A stretch of DNA of 64,000 nucleotides, taken from positions 1-64,000 of the forward strand of contig NZ_CP048115.1 of assembly GCF_010093045.1 (NCBI RefSeq), given 5' to 3'. Each line of letters begins with the position of its first letter. Position 1 is the first letter of the stretch. The notes below the pieces were generated by a model, which worked only from the letters and a program-made list of their open reading frames with translations, was not told where the DNA came from and did no database searches. Positions 53,951 to 64,000 of the stretch are shown here, in pieces. This DNA is from Mucilaginibacter sp. 14171R-50 (GTDB lineage: Bacteria > Bacteroidota > Bacteroidia > Sphingobacteriales > Sphingobacteriaceae). Position numbers and translations under genes: made by a program.

Positions 53951-53993
53951 TACCCCTGTATGTTGTAAACAGCAACATGCAGGGGTATTTTAT
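53951..53993 (+). terminator. Terminator after leuS
   Basis: A 15-bp stem with one mismatch (TACCCCTGTATGTTG / CAACATGCAGGGGTA) is followed by TTTTATT. Confidence 0.85.
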
Positions 53994-54104
53994 TGAAGCT
54001 TAGTGTAACATGTACATTACAGTTGTATATTATTTACATAAATCAGATTTATGCCTGTAACATTTTAGGCAATTTCGCCTCCAATTACAAAAATCAACAA
54101 AAAC

Positions 54105-56684
54105 ATGAAACGTGTACTTTTACTTATAATAGTTATTTGCGCCACCGTATCGGCCAAAGCCCAGTTTGGGGTTGGCGGAGGGGGCTCATCCGTAGTCGGT
54201 AAAATATCGGGTACGGTTATCGACTCGCTTACCAAAAAGCCAGTTGACTATGCTACCATCAGCTTGTTTAAAAGCGGTGCAAAAGCACCTATAAACGGTG
54301 TTCTTACTGACGAAAAGGGCCACTTCCAGATCAATAACGTGAAGGCCGGAAAATACAAGGTAACCATCTCGTTCATTGGCTACCCCTCAAAAACCTTCGA
54401 TCCGGTTGAAACCACTGCTTCAAAGCCCGATAACGATATGGGCGACCTGGTGATCGCACCAAGCGCTAAAGCGTTAAAAGAAGTTGCCATTGTGGGCCAG
54501 GCGGCACTTATCGAAAACAAAATAGATAAGATAGTTTATAACGCCGAAAAGGACCTTACCGCCGCAGGTGGTAACGCAACAGACGTATTGCAAAAAGTTC
54601 CGCTGGTATCGGTTGATATGAACGGTAACGTAGCTATACGTGGCGATGGTAACGTTAGGGTACTTATAAATGGCAAGCCTTCCGGCGCTACATCTGCAAG
54701 CTTAAGCGATGTGTTAAAAACCATCCCTGCCGACCAGATCAAAAGCATTGAAGTGGTAACTTCCCCGTCAGCAAAATACGATGCCGAAGGTTCTGCAGGT
54801 ATCATCAATATCATTACCAAATCTAAAAACGCATCGGGCATAAGCGGTTCTGTTAGCGGTGGTGTTGGTACCCGCCAAAACAACGGTAACATCAACCTAA
54901 ACTACAGCAAAAACCGTTTTAACTTTTCGGCAAACTTAGGTGGTAACCTTACCTGGCCGCAAACCATGACCACGATTTTTGACCAAACCATTAACACCGG
55001 CGCTTTAAACCGCCGTAACCTTAATAACACCAGCAGCGAAACCAAGCGCCATGGCGCAAGGGGTACTTTTACGGCCGGCTACGAGTTTAACGGATTTAAC
55101 AGCATTAACAGCACTATTGCCGTAAACGATGGTGGCTTTAACACCAATGGCGGGGGTAATTACAGCATTGAAGACTTTGCCACCCCTGCAAACAGTATTG
55201 ATTATATAGGTAAAACATTAAATCATAACAAATTCAGCGGGTTTGACTGGAACCTTGATTATACGCATAAGTTTAAGAAAGAAGGGCACGAGTTAACTGT
55301 ATCGGGCCAATGGAGCCATAGTATCATCAAAACAGATTACTCTACCTTATATACATCGCAGCAAACCACACCTGCAATTCCGCAGCCAAACCAAATGGGT
55401 AGCAACGATGGTAAAAACAACGAGTACACTGCCCAGGCAGATTACAGCAACCCTTTAACCAAAACGTTAAAACTTGAGGCTGGCGGTAAAACCATACAAA
55501 GGCGCATAAGCAGTATTTACGATATATTTTCGGTAGATGCCGATGGTAACAACCCGGTGTTGGATGTGGAGAACTCTAACTTATACAACTACAACCAAAA
55601 CGTATACGCAGGTTATAGCGTGTTTACCATCACCTTACCCAAAAACTTTTCGGTATTGGCCGGTTTCAGGTACGAAAACACACAGATAAAAGGTGACCCA
55701 AAAACACCGTATGCAAGCAACGATAACCAACAGGAGTTAAATCCGTTTACGGCAAGCTACAACACTTATGTGCCAAGCTTAACGCTACAAAAAGTTTTTG
55801 GTACAAATACTTTCAAATTATCATACAGCAAGCGTATACAAAGGCCAAGCCTTTTTGTACTGAACCCTTTCATAAACAGGGCCAGTTCACAGGCACAATC
55901 GGTAGGTAACCCTAACCTGGCGCCGGAAGTATCGCAAACTGTTGAATTGAATTATAACACCTTTATCAAAAGCTCGGTATTAAACTTTTCGGTTTATTAT
56001 AAAAGAACGAATGACCTGATTGAAGGTATAGCCGTGCCTATTGACGAGATAGTTGATGGCAAACATGTGGTAGGTACACGTACTGTACAAAACAACGTAG
56101 CGCTAAATAATTCGTTAGGAGCAAGTTTCTTTGGTTCGATAAACCCAATCAAACCTTTAACACTTCGCAGCAGCATAAATGTGTTTACCTATAACCCTAC
56201 GGTTTACGATCAGTACGCCGGATCGGTAAATCAGGACGCTCTAAAAACCCGCGTTCAGTACACTATGTTTGGCAGCGCGCAATACACTTTCCCTAAAGAC
56301 TTTATATTTGAGGCTTTTGGTTTTGTTAACTCGCCGCGACGTACCATACAGGGTAGCAGCCCGTCGTTCGGTATTTATGCTTTCGGTGTTAAAAAACAAT
56401 TCATGAACAAGAAAGCTTCGCTTGGCTTTAACACTGTGCAGCCATTTGCGGTTAACAAAGCGTTCAACCAAAATATATCAAGCCCTGGTTTCACCCAGAT
56501 CAGCCGTACGCAGTTTCCTTTCCAATCATTTGGTATAACGTTTAGCTACAGCTTTGGTAAGTTAAACTTTAGCAACCCGCAGCAAAAGAAAAAGAAAGGT
56601 GTTAACAACGACGACCAGATAGGCGGCGGCGACCAGGGAGCTGGCGGCGGTGTTGGCGGTGGCGCACCGGCAGGCGGCAAATAA
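54105..56684 (+). CDS. TonB-dependent receptor-like outer-membrane protein
   Basis: An 859-residue outer-membrane protein of the OMP_b-brl_3 type with a signal peptide (1-19, ending AKAQ). A carboxypeptidase-regulatory-like domain (about 28-120) is followed by the plug (DVLQKVPLVSVD, VRVLINGKPSG, SAGIINIITKSK) and a large barrel. The barrel-like part ends near SYSFGKLNF. It is followed by a Lys-rich turn and a Gly/Asp-rich tail of ~28 residues (about 832-859), which is unusual for this family. No SusD partner is seen. Substrate unknown. Confidence 0.9.
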   Translation: MKRVLLLIIVICATVSAKAQFGVGGGGSSVVGKISGTVIDSLTKKPVDYATISLFKSGAKAPINGVLTDEKGHFQINNVKAGKYKVTISFIGYPSKTFDPVETTASKPDNDMGDLVIAPSAKALKEVAIVGQAALIENKIDKIVYNAEKDLTAAGGNATDVLQKVPLVSVDMNGNVAIRGDGNVRVLINGKPSGATSASLSDVLKTIPADQIKSIEVVTSPSAKYDAEGSAGIINIITKSKNASGISGSVSGGVGTRQNNGNINLNYSKNRFNFSANLGGNLTWPQTMTTIFDQTINTGALNRRNLNNTSSETKRHGARGTFTAGYEFNGFNSINSTIAVNDGGFNTNGGGNYSIEDFATPANSIDYIGKTLNHNKFSGFDWNLDYTHKFKKEGHELTVSGQWSHSIIKTDYSTLYTSQQTTPAIPQPNQMGSNDGKNNEYTAQADYSNPLTKTLKLEAGGKTIQRRISSIYDIFSVDADGNNPVLDVENSNLYNYNQNVYAGYSVFTITLPKNFSVLAGFRYENTQIKGDPKTPYASNDNQQELNPFTASYNTYVPSLTLQKVFGTNTFKLSYSKRIQRPSLFVLNPFINRASSQAQSVGNPNLAPEVSQTVELNYNTFIKSSVLNFSVYYKRTNDLIEGIAVPIDEIVDGKHVVGTRTVQNNVALNNSLGASFFGSINPIKPLTLRSSINVFTYNPTVYDQYAGSVNQDALKTRVQYTMFGSAQYTFPKDFIFEAFGFVNSPRRTIQGSSPSFGIYAFGVKKQFMNKKASLGFNTVQPFAVNKAFNQNISSPGFTQISRTQFPFQSFGITFSYSFGKLNFSNPQQKKKKGVNNDDQIGGGDQGAGGGVGGGAPAGGK

Positions 56685-56712
56685 AACCCGTAATTCAATA
56701 CATAAATTAATA

Positions 56713-56745
56713 GAAAGCCCCTTCAAAATGAAGGGGCTTTCTTTG
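56713..56745 (+). terminator. Terminator after the TonB-type receptor
   Basis: A 12-bp perfect stem GAAAGCCCCTTC / GAAGGGGCTTTC with a 5-nt loop is followed by T-rich sequence. Confidence 0.9.
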
Positions 56746-56762
56746 TTTGACTTAACTTGTCA

Positions 56763-56894
56763 TCGCCGTTATTGGTGTTGTTAACCAGGGGGCAAAAACT
56801 TATGCCCCTCATTTCGCCGTTATTGATGTTATACCAACGACCTTAAGGCAGTGATCAGCAAGCATGGCGTCTTGTTGGTGACAACACCAACAAG
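56763..56894. repeat. Structured gene-free segment with direct and inverted repeats
   Basis: Two direct copies of TCGCCGTTATTG(G/A)TGTT start at 56763 and 56814. A GGGGCA/TGCCCC pair (56788-56808) lies between them. A perfect 10-bp stem CTTGTTGGTG / CACCAACAAG with an ACAA loop sits at 56871-56894. The rest of the 441-bp gap to eno, about 56895-57050, shows no gene that I can support. Confidence 0.45.
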
Positions 56895-57054
56895 GGCAAA
56901 AGCATGTGGAAGGCTGTGCGGCGGCGTACAGTCGGCCGATGGTTCGATACGTTCACCATGGCATTGTGCTTTTTGCAGTGAAGAATCTATTATCGCTATG
57001 CACAGCGGTTGATAGTTGCATCACTATGTTCAGCACAACAAGAACATGAGGCAA

Positions 57055-57087
57055 TAAAAAAGCCGGTCAGATTGATCTGACCGGCTT
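57055..57087 (-). terminator. Terminator after eno
   Basis: A perfect 13-bp stem AAGCCGGTCAGAT / ATCTGACCGGCTT is followed, on the minus strand, by a run of Ts. Confidence 0.9.
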
Positions 57088-57125
57088 GATTCCTATTCAA
57101 CTCCCTTTCAGGTAGTGCGGGGGTA

Positions 57126-58454
<1,329 letters not shown>

Positions 58455-58529
58455 CTATACTAATTTGGTCGGCTAAGTTAAGCGCAAAAACAGGAAATAC
58501 CAACGCAAATTTTGCATTTGTAATCATTA

Positions 58530-59267
58530 TTAATCGTTTGTGGTCGGTAAACGCTCGTGGTCGGCAGTGTTTTTACGGTTTATACGATACATCAGCGTAA
58601 ACATCATATTATTTTTGGCGCTGCTTGTTACCGGCGTGTAATTACGCTGGTTTATCCAGCCGGCCTGCAGTATCCATTTTTTATCAAACTGGTAGCCCAA
58701 TGCTGCCGATACTCGGTTACGTTCAAAGTTGGGCACTTCGTTAGTGAAGAAGATTTCATCAAAAACTGATAAAAACCAAGTTTTAGCCACTATTTTTTTA
58801 TTGTTAAGTGGTACAAACATGTTTAGCCTGTAGCGGAAACGGTTGCGGTAATCGCCGTTTACCCAGCGCTGCTCCACCCGGTAGCGGTGCTCAAATTTTA
58901 AAGGCGTTAAAAACTGGTTAATGGTCATTTGCTCCCAAACCCTAAACTCGTTGGTTAGCGGACCTTTACCCAGGTCAAAATAATCGTAGGTATGGTAGGT
59001 ACCTGTACCCAACAGGGCGATAAAATTTTTATCGATATCGTAGCTTACGCCTGCTTTGGCTTCGTAATATTGAAACTGGCTAAAGCCTGCGCCGTTGGTA
59101 CGCCCCTGAAACTCGGTATAGCCCCCCCAGCGGTGTACGCTATCGCCGGGCATAACAATAGTTACAATTCCCCAGGTACCTGTTTTTGAATCCTGTGCGT
59201 TAACTTTTAATGAACATACCGTTAAGATAATAAGCGGCAATATTAAGCGTGTGATATTCTTTAACAT
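58530..59267 (-). CDS. DUF2490 outer-membrane beta-barrel protein
   Basis: A 245-residue exported protein (signal peptide 1-24, ending VNAQ). The mature part shows the DUF2490 strand pattern RVWEQMTINQFLTPLKFEHRYRVEQRWVNGD and FRYRLNMFVPLN. It is a paralogue of the protein at 16984-17697. It lies upstream of eno on the same strand, but a promoter or terminator between them is not clear. Function unknown. Confidence 0.87.
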   Translation of the reverse strand: MLKNITRLILPLIILTVCSLKVNAQDSKTGTWGIVTIVMPGDSVHRWGGYTEFQGRTNGAGFSQFQYYEAKAGVSYDIDKNFIALLGTGTYHTYDYFDLGKGPLTNEFRVWEQMTINQFLTPLKFEHRYRVEQRWVNGDYRNRFRYRLNMFVPLNNKKIVAKTWFLSVFDEIFFTNEVPNFERNRVSAALGYQFDKKWILQAGWINQRNYTPVTSSAKNNMMFTLMYRINRKNTADHERLPTTND

Positions 59268-59387
59268 TTGATTAATATTATTTTAATGCAAATGTATTTC
59301 CTGATTGTTACCTGCGTGTTAAGTACACAAGTGTTAATATTATTAAAATGTTAAGGATTATAGTTAATGTTAAATTAGTGTTAACAA

Positions 59388-59414
59388 AAGACGCGAGGTA
59401 TCGCGTCTCTACAT
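59388..59414. repeat. GACGCGA-type dispersed palindrome
   Basis: AGACGCGAGGTATCGCGTCT is a short palindromic core flanked on the right by CTACATA. It matches the family clustered at 4082-4190. Confidence 0.7.
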
Positions 59415-59435
59415 ATTTCGTTTCCTGCTCTTCCC

Positions 59436-60554
59436 TTATTCCCATTTAAAGGTTTTTACGGCTACGGCGTAAATGCCAATGCCCCATAACAGCAGGATAA
59501 ACAACTGGTGCGTTACATCGCCCAGGCCCGCCCCTTCAAAGGCGACCTTACGCATTGCATCATTTAAATGTGTTAGCGGCAATACTTTGCTTATATGCTG
59601 CAGCCATGTTGGAAAGGCAGTTATTGAAAAGAACGTGCCCGACAGCAAAAATTGCGGCAGGGTAACGATATTGGATAGCGGCGGCACTGTACTTTCGTTT
59701 TTGGCTATGCCGGATATGGTGAACCCGAAACCCATGAAAATGATGAGCCCTATTGTGCACAGTAACAGCATATTGGCTACCGTTGCAATGCCGTGAATAA
59801 GTGTGAAGCCAAAAACGTAATGCCCTATCATGATGATGAATAGCGCACCCAACAACGAGAACACGATACGCGCCAGGGCCTCGCCCAAAACTATACTGTA
59901 TCTTTTTACCGGGGTAGCAAAAAAACGTTTAATAACCAGTGTTAGCCTCAGGCTTATGAATACGAAAGCCGTACCGAACACACCGCTGCTTAACAACGAA
60001 AAACCTAACTGACCGGGCAATATAAAGTCGATGTATTTATATTCGCGGCCGGTTACAATGGTTTCTTTAAGCTCGACCGCAGGAGGTATCTTTATACCCG
60101 AATACGACTGGATCCGGCTTAATTGTTGCGACTGTATGTTGTAAAAGATGTTTTGAAGCATAGACCGTAATACAGCGCTCTTATCGCCCGACGCATGGCT
60201 GTATTGCACGTTCATATTGATGCTTTTGGGCGGATTGAATGGTGTAAGATGAATAATGGCATCCAGACTGCCCTTTGCCAGGTTGGCGTTCATCTGATCG
60301 GTGCTTTGGTTTTTTATTAAATGCACCATGTTAATTTTTTGCAAGGCTTTATAAACAGGGTTAAGGGTATCGCAGCCCTTACTTACACCTACATCTATCG
60401 TCATGCCGCCGCCGCCAATATTGGCAAACACCACTATAAATATCAGCGGGAAGGCTAAACTAAATACCACTGCCGAGGGGCTGCGTAAAATAGAACGAAA
60501 ACTGGCCCTGGCAATGGCCAGTGTAGCGCGGGTGTTGCTGTATTTTTGGTTCAT
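59436..60554 (-). CDS. ABC-2 type transporter permease
   Basis: A 372-residue membrane component of an ABC exporter. One N-terminal membrane segment (about 25-47) is followed by a ~130-residue outer domain and then five C-terminal hydrophobic segments, the ABC-2/NatB-like layout. It works with the ATPase encoded directly upstream (60629-61393). The substrate may be a drug, ion or lipid and is not evident. Confidence 0.9.
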   Translation of the reverse strand: MNQKYSNTRATLAIARASFRSILRSPSAVVFSLAFPLIFIVVFANIGGGGMTIDVGVSKGCDTLNPVYKALQKINMVHLIKNQSTDQMNANLAKGSLDAIIHLTPFNPPKSINMNVQYSHASGDKSAVLRSMLQNIFYNIQSQQLSRIQSYSGIKIPPAVELKETIVTGREYKYIDFILPGQLGFSLLSSGVFGTAFVFISLRLTLVIKRFFATPVKRYSIVLGEALARIVFSLLGALFIIMIGHYVFGFTLIHGIATVANMLLLCTIGLIIFMGFGFTISGIAKNESTVPPLSNIVTLPQFLLSGTFFSITAFPTWLQHISKVLPLTHLNDAMRKVAFEGAGLGDVTHQLFILLLWGIGIYAVAVKTFKWE

Positions 60555-60628
60555 TGGTTCAATAATTCATTTGTTTATTGGTATTTAATGCGCCTGCAAA
60601 CTGCTAACTAACAACTGCAAACTTCTTC

Positions 60629-61393
60629 CTAACTTTCCCGCCATTCCTTGCCTGTCAGGCTTATAAATACATCCTCCAGGTTGGCGCCTTTGGTTTGTTT
60701 TTCGCGCTCAAAGCCGCTGGCTACCAGTTGGTCAATAAAATGGTCAGGCGTATCTATGCCAATGATATGGCCGCCGTCAACAAAGGCTACACGGTCGCAA
60801 AGTACTTCGGCTTCGTCCATATAATGAGTGGTAATAACAACAGTAGTGCCTGCATCACGTATCTCGCGGATCAGGTCCCAAAGGTTACGGCGGGCCTGCG
60901 GGTCAAGGCCCGTTGTAGGCTCATCTAAAAAAATAATGCGCGGGTTATTTATTAATGTAGTAGCGATAGAAAACCGCTGCTTTTGCCCGCCGGAAAGATC
61001 TTTGTATTTGGCTTTCGCTTTATCAGTAAGGGCAACCTTCTCCAGCATCTCTGCGGGCGTTTTATTTACCCCATATAGCCCGCTGAATAATACGATAAGT
61101 TCTGAAAGATTTAAGTTTGGATAATACCCCGCGGCCTGCAATTGTACGCCTATACGTTTTTTAATACTATCAGCATCCGTCCCGATATTGAACCCGTCAA
61201 CCATTATCTCGCCTGACGTCTTTTCGCGCAGGGTCTCGATAATTTCCAGCGTGGTGGTTTTGCCTGCGCCATTTGGGCCTAGCAGCCCAAATATCTCCCC
61301 TTCGTAAACTTCAAAGCTAATGTCTTTTACAGCTTGAAAATCGCCATAATTTTTAACCAGGTTTTTTACTGTAATAATAGGTTGGTTTGCCAT
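60629..61393 (-). CDS. ABC transporter ATP-binding protein
   Basis: About 254 residues from the ATG at 61393 (MANQPIITVKNLVKNYG); the longer frame from 61444 adds 17 residues with no family match. Walker A GPNGAGKTT, the signature LSGGQKQRF, Walker B IIFLDEPT and the switch His (VITTHYMDE) are present. It is a CcmA/NatA-type ATPase driving the permease encoded 74 bp downstream. Confidence 0.95.
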   Translation of the reverse strand: MANQPIITVKNLVKNYGDFQAVKDISFEVYEGEIFGLLGPNGAGKTTTLEIIETLREKTSGEIMVDGFNIGTDADSIKKRIGVQLQAAGYYPNLNLSELIVLFSGLYGVNKTPAEMLEKVALTDKAKAKYKDLSGGQKQRFSIATTLINNPRIIFLDEPTTGLDPQARRNLWDLIREIRDAGTTVVITTHYMDEAEVLCDRVAFVDGGHIIGIDTPDHFIDQLVASGFEREKQTKGANLEDVFISLTGKEWRES

Positions 61394-61444
61394 GATGTAA
61401 ATATCAGATGTATTAGTGTGATATACAAGCCCGGAGTGAGCCAT

Positions 61445-61516
61445 TCCGGCCCCGCTAACTCTCGCCTGGCAGGGGAGTTTTAAATGCTCTTTCCGGTGGG
61501 GGGTTAGGGGCGTGCC
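61445..61516. repeat. G/C-run dispersed repeat (GGGGTTAGGGGC type)
   Basis: GGCAGGGGAGTTTTAAATG, then CCGGTGGGGGGTTAGGGGCG, resembles Bacteroidota intergenic elements related to the one at 50976-51070. It lies upstream of the ABC ATPase gene. The rest of this 332-bp gap (to 61776) holds the small hydrophobic frame listed next. Confidence 0.4.
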
Positions 61517-61536
61517 TGGCTGCGGCCGGTTCGATA

Positions 61537-61635
61537 TTAAAATATCAAATGGCCTAACAAACTAATTAAAACAACAGCTTTTGCAAGCAGGGCAACTATT
61601 GCCGTAAGTACAGGTAGTGTTAATAAAGTTGTCAT
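61537..61635 (-). CDS. Possible 32-residue single-span membrane peptide
   Basis: ATG at 61633-61635, TAA at 61537-61539. The predicted peptide starts MTTLLTLPVLTAIVALLAK and ends LLGHLIF, so it is hydrophobic over almost its whole length with one Lys and one His. It would form one membrane helix. The sequence upstream carries an ACACTA...TAGTGT palindrome and a CATTTG word at about the -7 distance. There is no homology evidence, and it may be chance. Confidence 0.3.
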   Translation of the reverse strand: MTTLLTLPVLTAIVALLAKAVVLISLLGHLIF

Positions 61636-61776
61636 GATGTTTAGTGTTTTTACACTACAAATGTGTATCAAAACCAAACTTTTTGACAGGGTTTTTAGGT
61701 GAACATATCCAAATTGTCGGTAAACGTATTCTTATAAAGAATAAGCGCAGGTATTTTAAAGGTTGACCTTTAAAAA

Positions 61777-63582
61777 CTATTCTCCAACCACATCAATACC
61801 TATCTGTTTTAGCAGCAGCGATGCATTAAACGTTTTGCACTCGCCATGCTTTAGCTTATAGTCAAACAGCATTTCGCCGTTTTGCACCTTTATATCAAAG
61901 TAATAATTACGTACGTAATTGGGGTACTTATCTTCAAGCCGGGCTATCTGCAAATCGTGCGTAGCAACCATACCCACCCCTTTTTTTCTAATCAACTGCT
62001 CGATGACCGCCTTGCTGCCCAGGTATTTATCCATAGAGTTGGTGCCGCGCAGCATCTCGTCAATCAAAAAGAAAACGCGGTGCTCATGCTCAACAGCACC
62101 CATCAGCATCTGCAGGCGGTCCAGTTCGGCTTTAAAGGTTGATGTACTTTCATTGAGCGAATCCTTTATGCGCATATAGCTTACTATCGTGATAACCGAA
62201 ACTTCCATTGCCCTGGCACATACGTTTGCCCCTGCCAGGGCCATTACCGTATTGATGCCTACCGTTCGCAAAAAAGTACTCTTGCCGGCCATATTACTGC
62301 CGGTGATAATATCGATGCTATAAGCATCGCTCAATTCATAATCGTTATCAACCCTGTTTTCGCGGATAAGCGGATGGGCAATATTTTTAGCTGTAAGGGT
62401 GTAACCTTCAGTATCTGCAATTGCCGGGCAAACCCAATCCGGGTAATTAATGGCAGTTACAGCTATACTTATAAGCGCCTCAAACTCGGCTATTACATCA
62501 AAGGCAGTCTCCAGATTTTCGTGGTTATTGCGTTTCCAGTTTTCAATGGCTATGATCTGCCTGATATCCCACAGGAAAAATAAATTAAGGATAACCCCTA
62601 CAATAATATTCAGGTGATAATTGAGCTTGTTGATAAGTTCGGATAGCTCCTGTATCTTTTGGGATGTTTTATCGTTCTTTAGCTTCTGAACGAGATTATT
62701 GGAATAAGCAGCGGTCCACTCCTCACTCTGTATCTTACTGAACACGCCGGCGTATTTACCCAGCATGGTGCCAATTTTATCGGCTATCATGTCGGCCTTT
62801 TTAATATACGACGCTTTTGACGCTACAATGCCCAAATTGGCAAGCCCTATTGCAATGGCAAGTATTTTCGCCGGTGCGTAAAAGTATGCTGCAACAATAG
62901 CTGCGACTAATATATACGGCGCGAGCAACGCATATTTTCCAAGTCCCTTTTCGCCCGGCAGGTTCAATGGCAGCCGTAAATAACTGAATAATTTATTCAA
63001 GCGGCTTATGTCGCCATCATTACTGAACAGCAGCAGCGCTTGCAACTCTTTTTTCCAATTGTGTTTGGCGGCTATTTCTTTCACTGCTTGCTGCCTGGCT
63101 AGTATGGTTGGTTTATCGGCGGGGGCATTTAACCACGAAGCTAATTTGTCGTTACCGGTAGCAGTAGACGAACGGTTGATCAGGTTATACAACGATGCAT
63201 CACCAAAAATATCCAGATCAGAACTGTAGAAGTGTTTTTCGTTATAGTACCGCTGGCCATTATTATAAAGGTTAATGTTGCCTTGCAAACTGTTTATCTC
63301 GTTCAGGTTTATGCTTTCCAGATCGAGGTAGTAATCGCGCCGGCGCTCGTATTCGCTTTGGCGGGCAACCAGCCAGGCAAAAGCAGCGAGCAATATCACA
63401 ATTGCGACGGCCATAATGGTAAAATCGTCGTTGGCGATCGTTAAGTACACCGAAAATATCATCAGCCCGAAAATGGCCAGCCTTAACAGCGAATAGGTGT
63501 TGGCTTGCGTTTTATATTTATCGGCTTGCTGCTTTGCCAGCGCGGCCGCTTGCGTATAGTTGTTTATAATATCCTGTTCCAT
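61777..63582 (-). CDS. Membrane-anchored MutS-like ATPase
   Basis: About 601 residues from the ATG at 63582 (MEQDIINNYTQAA); the frame opens further to 63642. The C-terminal ~220 residues are a MutS-type ATPase with GSNMAGKSTFLRTVG, FFLIDEMLRGTNS (Walker B region) and a VATHD motif. A MutS lever/core region lies in the middle. The N-terminal mismatch-recognition domain is missing. Hydrophobic segments at about 30-70, 225-260 and 330-350 suggest membrane attachment, which is unusual for MutS proteins. It is probably not the main mismatch-repair MutS. Confidence 0.87.
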   Translation of the reverse strand: MEQDIINNYTQAAALAKQQADKYKTQANTYSLLRLAIFGLMIFSVYLTIANDDFTIMAVAIVILLAAFAWLVARQSEYERRRDYYLDLESINLNEINSLQGNINLYNNGQRYYNEKHFYSSDLDIFGDASLYNLINRSSTATGNDKLASWLNAPADKPTILARQQAVKEIAAKHNWKKELQALLLFSNDGDISRLNKLFSYLRLPLNLPGEKGLGKYALLAPYILVAAIVAAYFYAPAKILAIAIGLANLGIVASKASYIKKADMIADKIGTMLGKYAGVFSKIQSEEWTAAYSNNLVQKLKNDKTSQKIQELSELINKLNYHLNIIVGVILNLFFLWDIRQIIAIENWKRNNHENLETAFDVIAEFEALISIAVTAINYPDWVCPAIADTEGYTLTAKNIAHPLIRENRVDNDYELSDAYSIDIITGSNMAGKSTFLRTVGINTVMALAGANVCARAMEVSVITIVSYMRIKDSLNESTSTFKAELDRLQMLMGAVEHEHRVFFLIDEMLRGTNSMDKYLGSKAVIEQLIRKKGVGMVATHDLQIARLEDKYPNYVRNYYFDIKVQNGEMLFDYKLKHGECKTFNASLLLKQIGIDVVGE

Positions 63583-63670
63583 GTAGCTTTGCAGCTTATA
63601 ATAGGTAATTTTGCCTTCAATGTTACAACAATAAGAGCACATTTATACTTTATAAGTTACAACTCTGTTA

Positions 63671-64000
63671 ATGAAAATTACTTTTATAACCGTTGGCAAA
63701 ACCGAAGACGCCTATTTAAAAGATGGTATTGAAAAGTATGTAAAGCGCCTTAAGCATTACACGCGCCTGGAGATGGCGGAGATACCCGAGCTTAAAAACA
63801 CCAAAGCTCTTACCGAAGATCAGCAAAAGACCAAAGAGGCGGAACTTATCCTCAAAAAGATTAATCCGCAGGACCATGTGATCCTGCTCGACGAGAACGG
63901 CATGGAATTTACTTCGGTACAGTTTGCCAACTATATCAGCAAGCGCTCGGTATCGTCATCAGCAAACCTGGTTTTTATTGTAGGCGGCCCCTATGGCTTC
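63671..64000 (+). CDS. rlmH: 23S rRNA pseudouridine1915 N3-methyltransferase, cut by window edge
   Basis: The first 110 residues of a SPOUT-class methyltransferase acting on 23S rRNA Psi1915. MKITFITVGKTEDAYLKDG opens the protein, and LLDENGMEFTSVQFA and FIVGGPYGF are family signatures. The frame runs out of the window; roughly 45-50 residues are missing by family length. It diverges from the MutS-like gene. Confidence 0.96.
   Translation, partial: MKITFITVGKTEDAYLKDGIEKYVKRLKHYTRLEMAEIPELKNTKALTEDQQKTKEAELILKKINPQDHVILLDENGMEFTSVQFANYISKRSVSSSANLVFIVGGPYGF

Overview
The window looks like a chromosomal segment of a Bacteroidota bacterium, most likely family Sphingobacteriaceae (Mucilaginibacter/Pedobacter-like). 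The signs are a type IX secretion sorting domain, several TAnnTTTG-type promoter elements, two carboxypeptidase-regulatory-like/TonB-type outer-membrane proteins, DUF2490 outer-membrane proteins, the purH-mreBCD-mrdA-rodA order, and several short palindromic repeat families that I recognise from this phylum. The genus is inferred from overall gene style and was not tested. I see no rRNA, tRNA, CRISPR array, prophage or complete insertion sequence.

Layout. 1-3370: two tandem KUP potassium transporters, the first cut by the window edge. 3566-9261: a mini T9SS protein, a fumarylacetoacetase-type hydrolase, an M23 peptidase whose start lies in a dispersed repeat, a Bcp peroxiredoxin, and an ECF sigma factor followed by a five-repeat membrane protein and a small Spy-like secreted protein. 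9444-15842: a class III aminotransferase, two GT4 glycosyltransferases (one fused to a probable alpha/alpha-barrel domain) and a convergent GH130 phosphorylase-like enzyme. 16014-22425: DUF58, two outer-membrane proteins, a GT39-like membrane glycosyltransferase, thymidine kinase and an acidic coiled-coil protein.

22416-30754, minus strand: the rod-shape and elongasome cluster rodA, mrdA, mreD, mreC and mreB, preceded by purH and purN. 30799-37550: a lipoprotein, a 2,3-diketo-L-gulonate reductase homologue, an HNH nuclease beside a dispersed repeat region, an RluA-type pseudouridine synthase, panB, a zinc-ribbon protein, carA and lspA. 37635-41514, minus strand: a compact five-gene partner-switching module with RsbR-, RsbS-, RsbT- and RsbX-like proteins and a cytosolic histidine kinase. 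This is the most system-like locus in the window.

41850-64000: an RhlE-type helicase, an FtsB/DivIC protein, a DUF885 lipoprotein, DinB, an alpha/beta hydrolase, two TonB-type outer-membrane proteins, KTSC and DUF1634 proteins, leuS, eno, a second DUF2490 protein, an ABC-2 exporter pair, a membrane-anchored MutS-like ATPase and the start of rlmH.

A theme runs through the gaps. Many intergenic regions hold degenerate arrays with a 7-8 nt period, often as facing inverted arms around a gene boundary, and other gaps hold palindromic dispersed repeats. At three places repeat-like DNA appears to have become coding: the start of the M23 peptidase, the tail of MrdA, and a short stretch of leuS.
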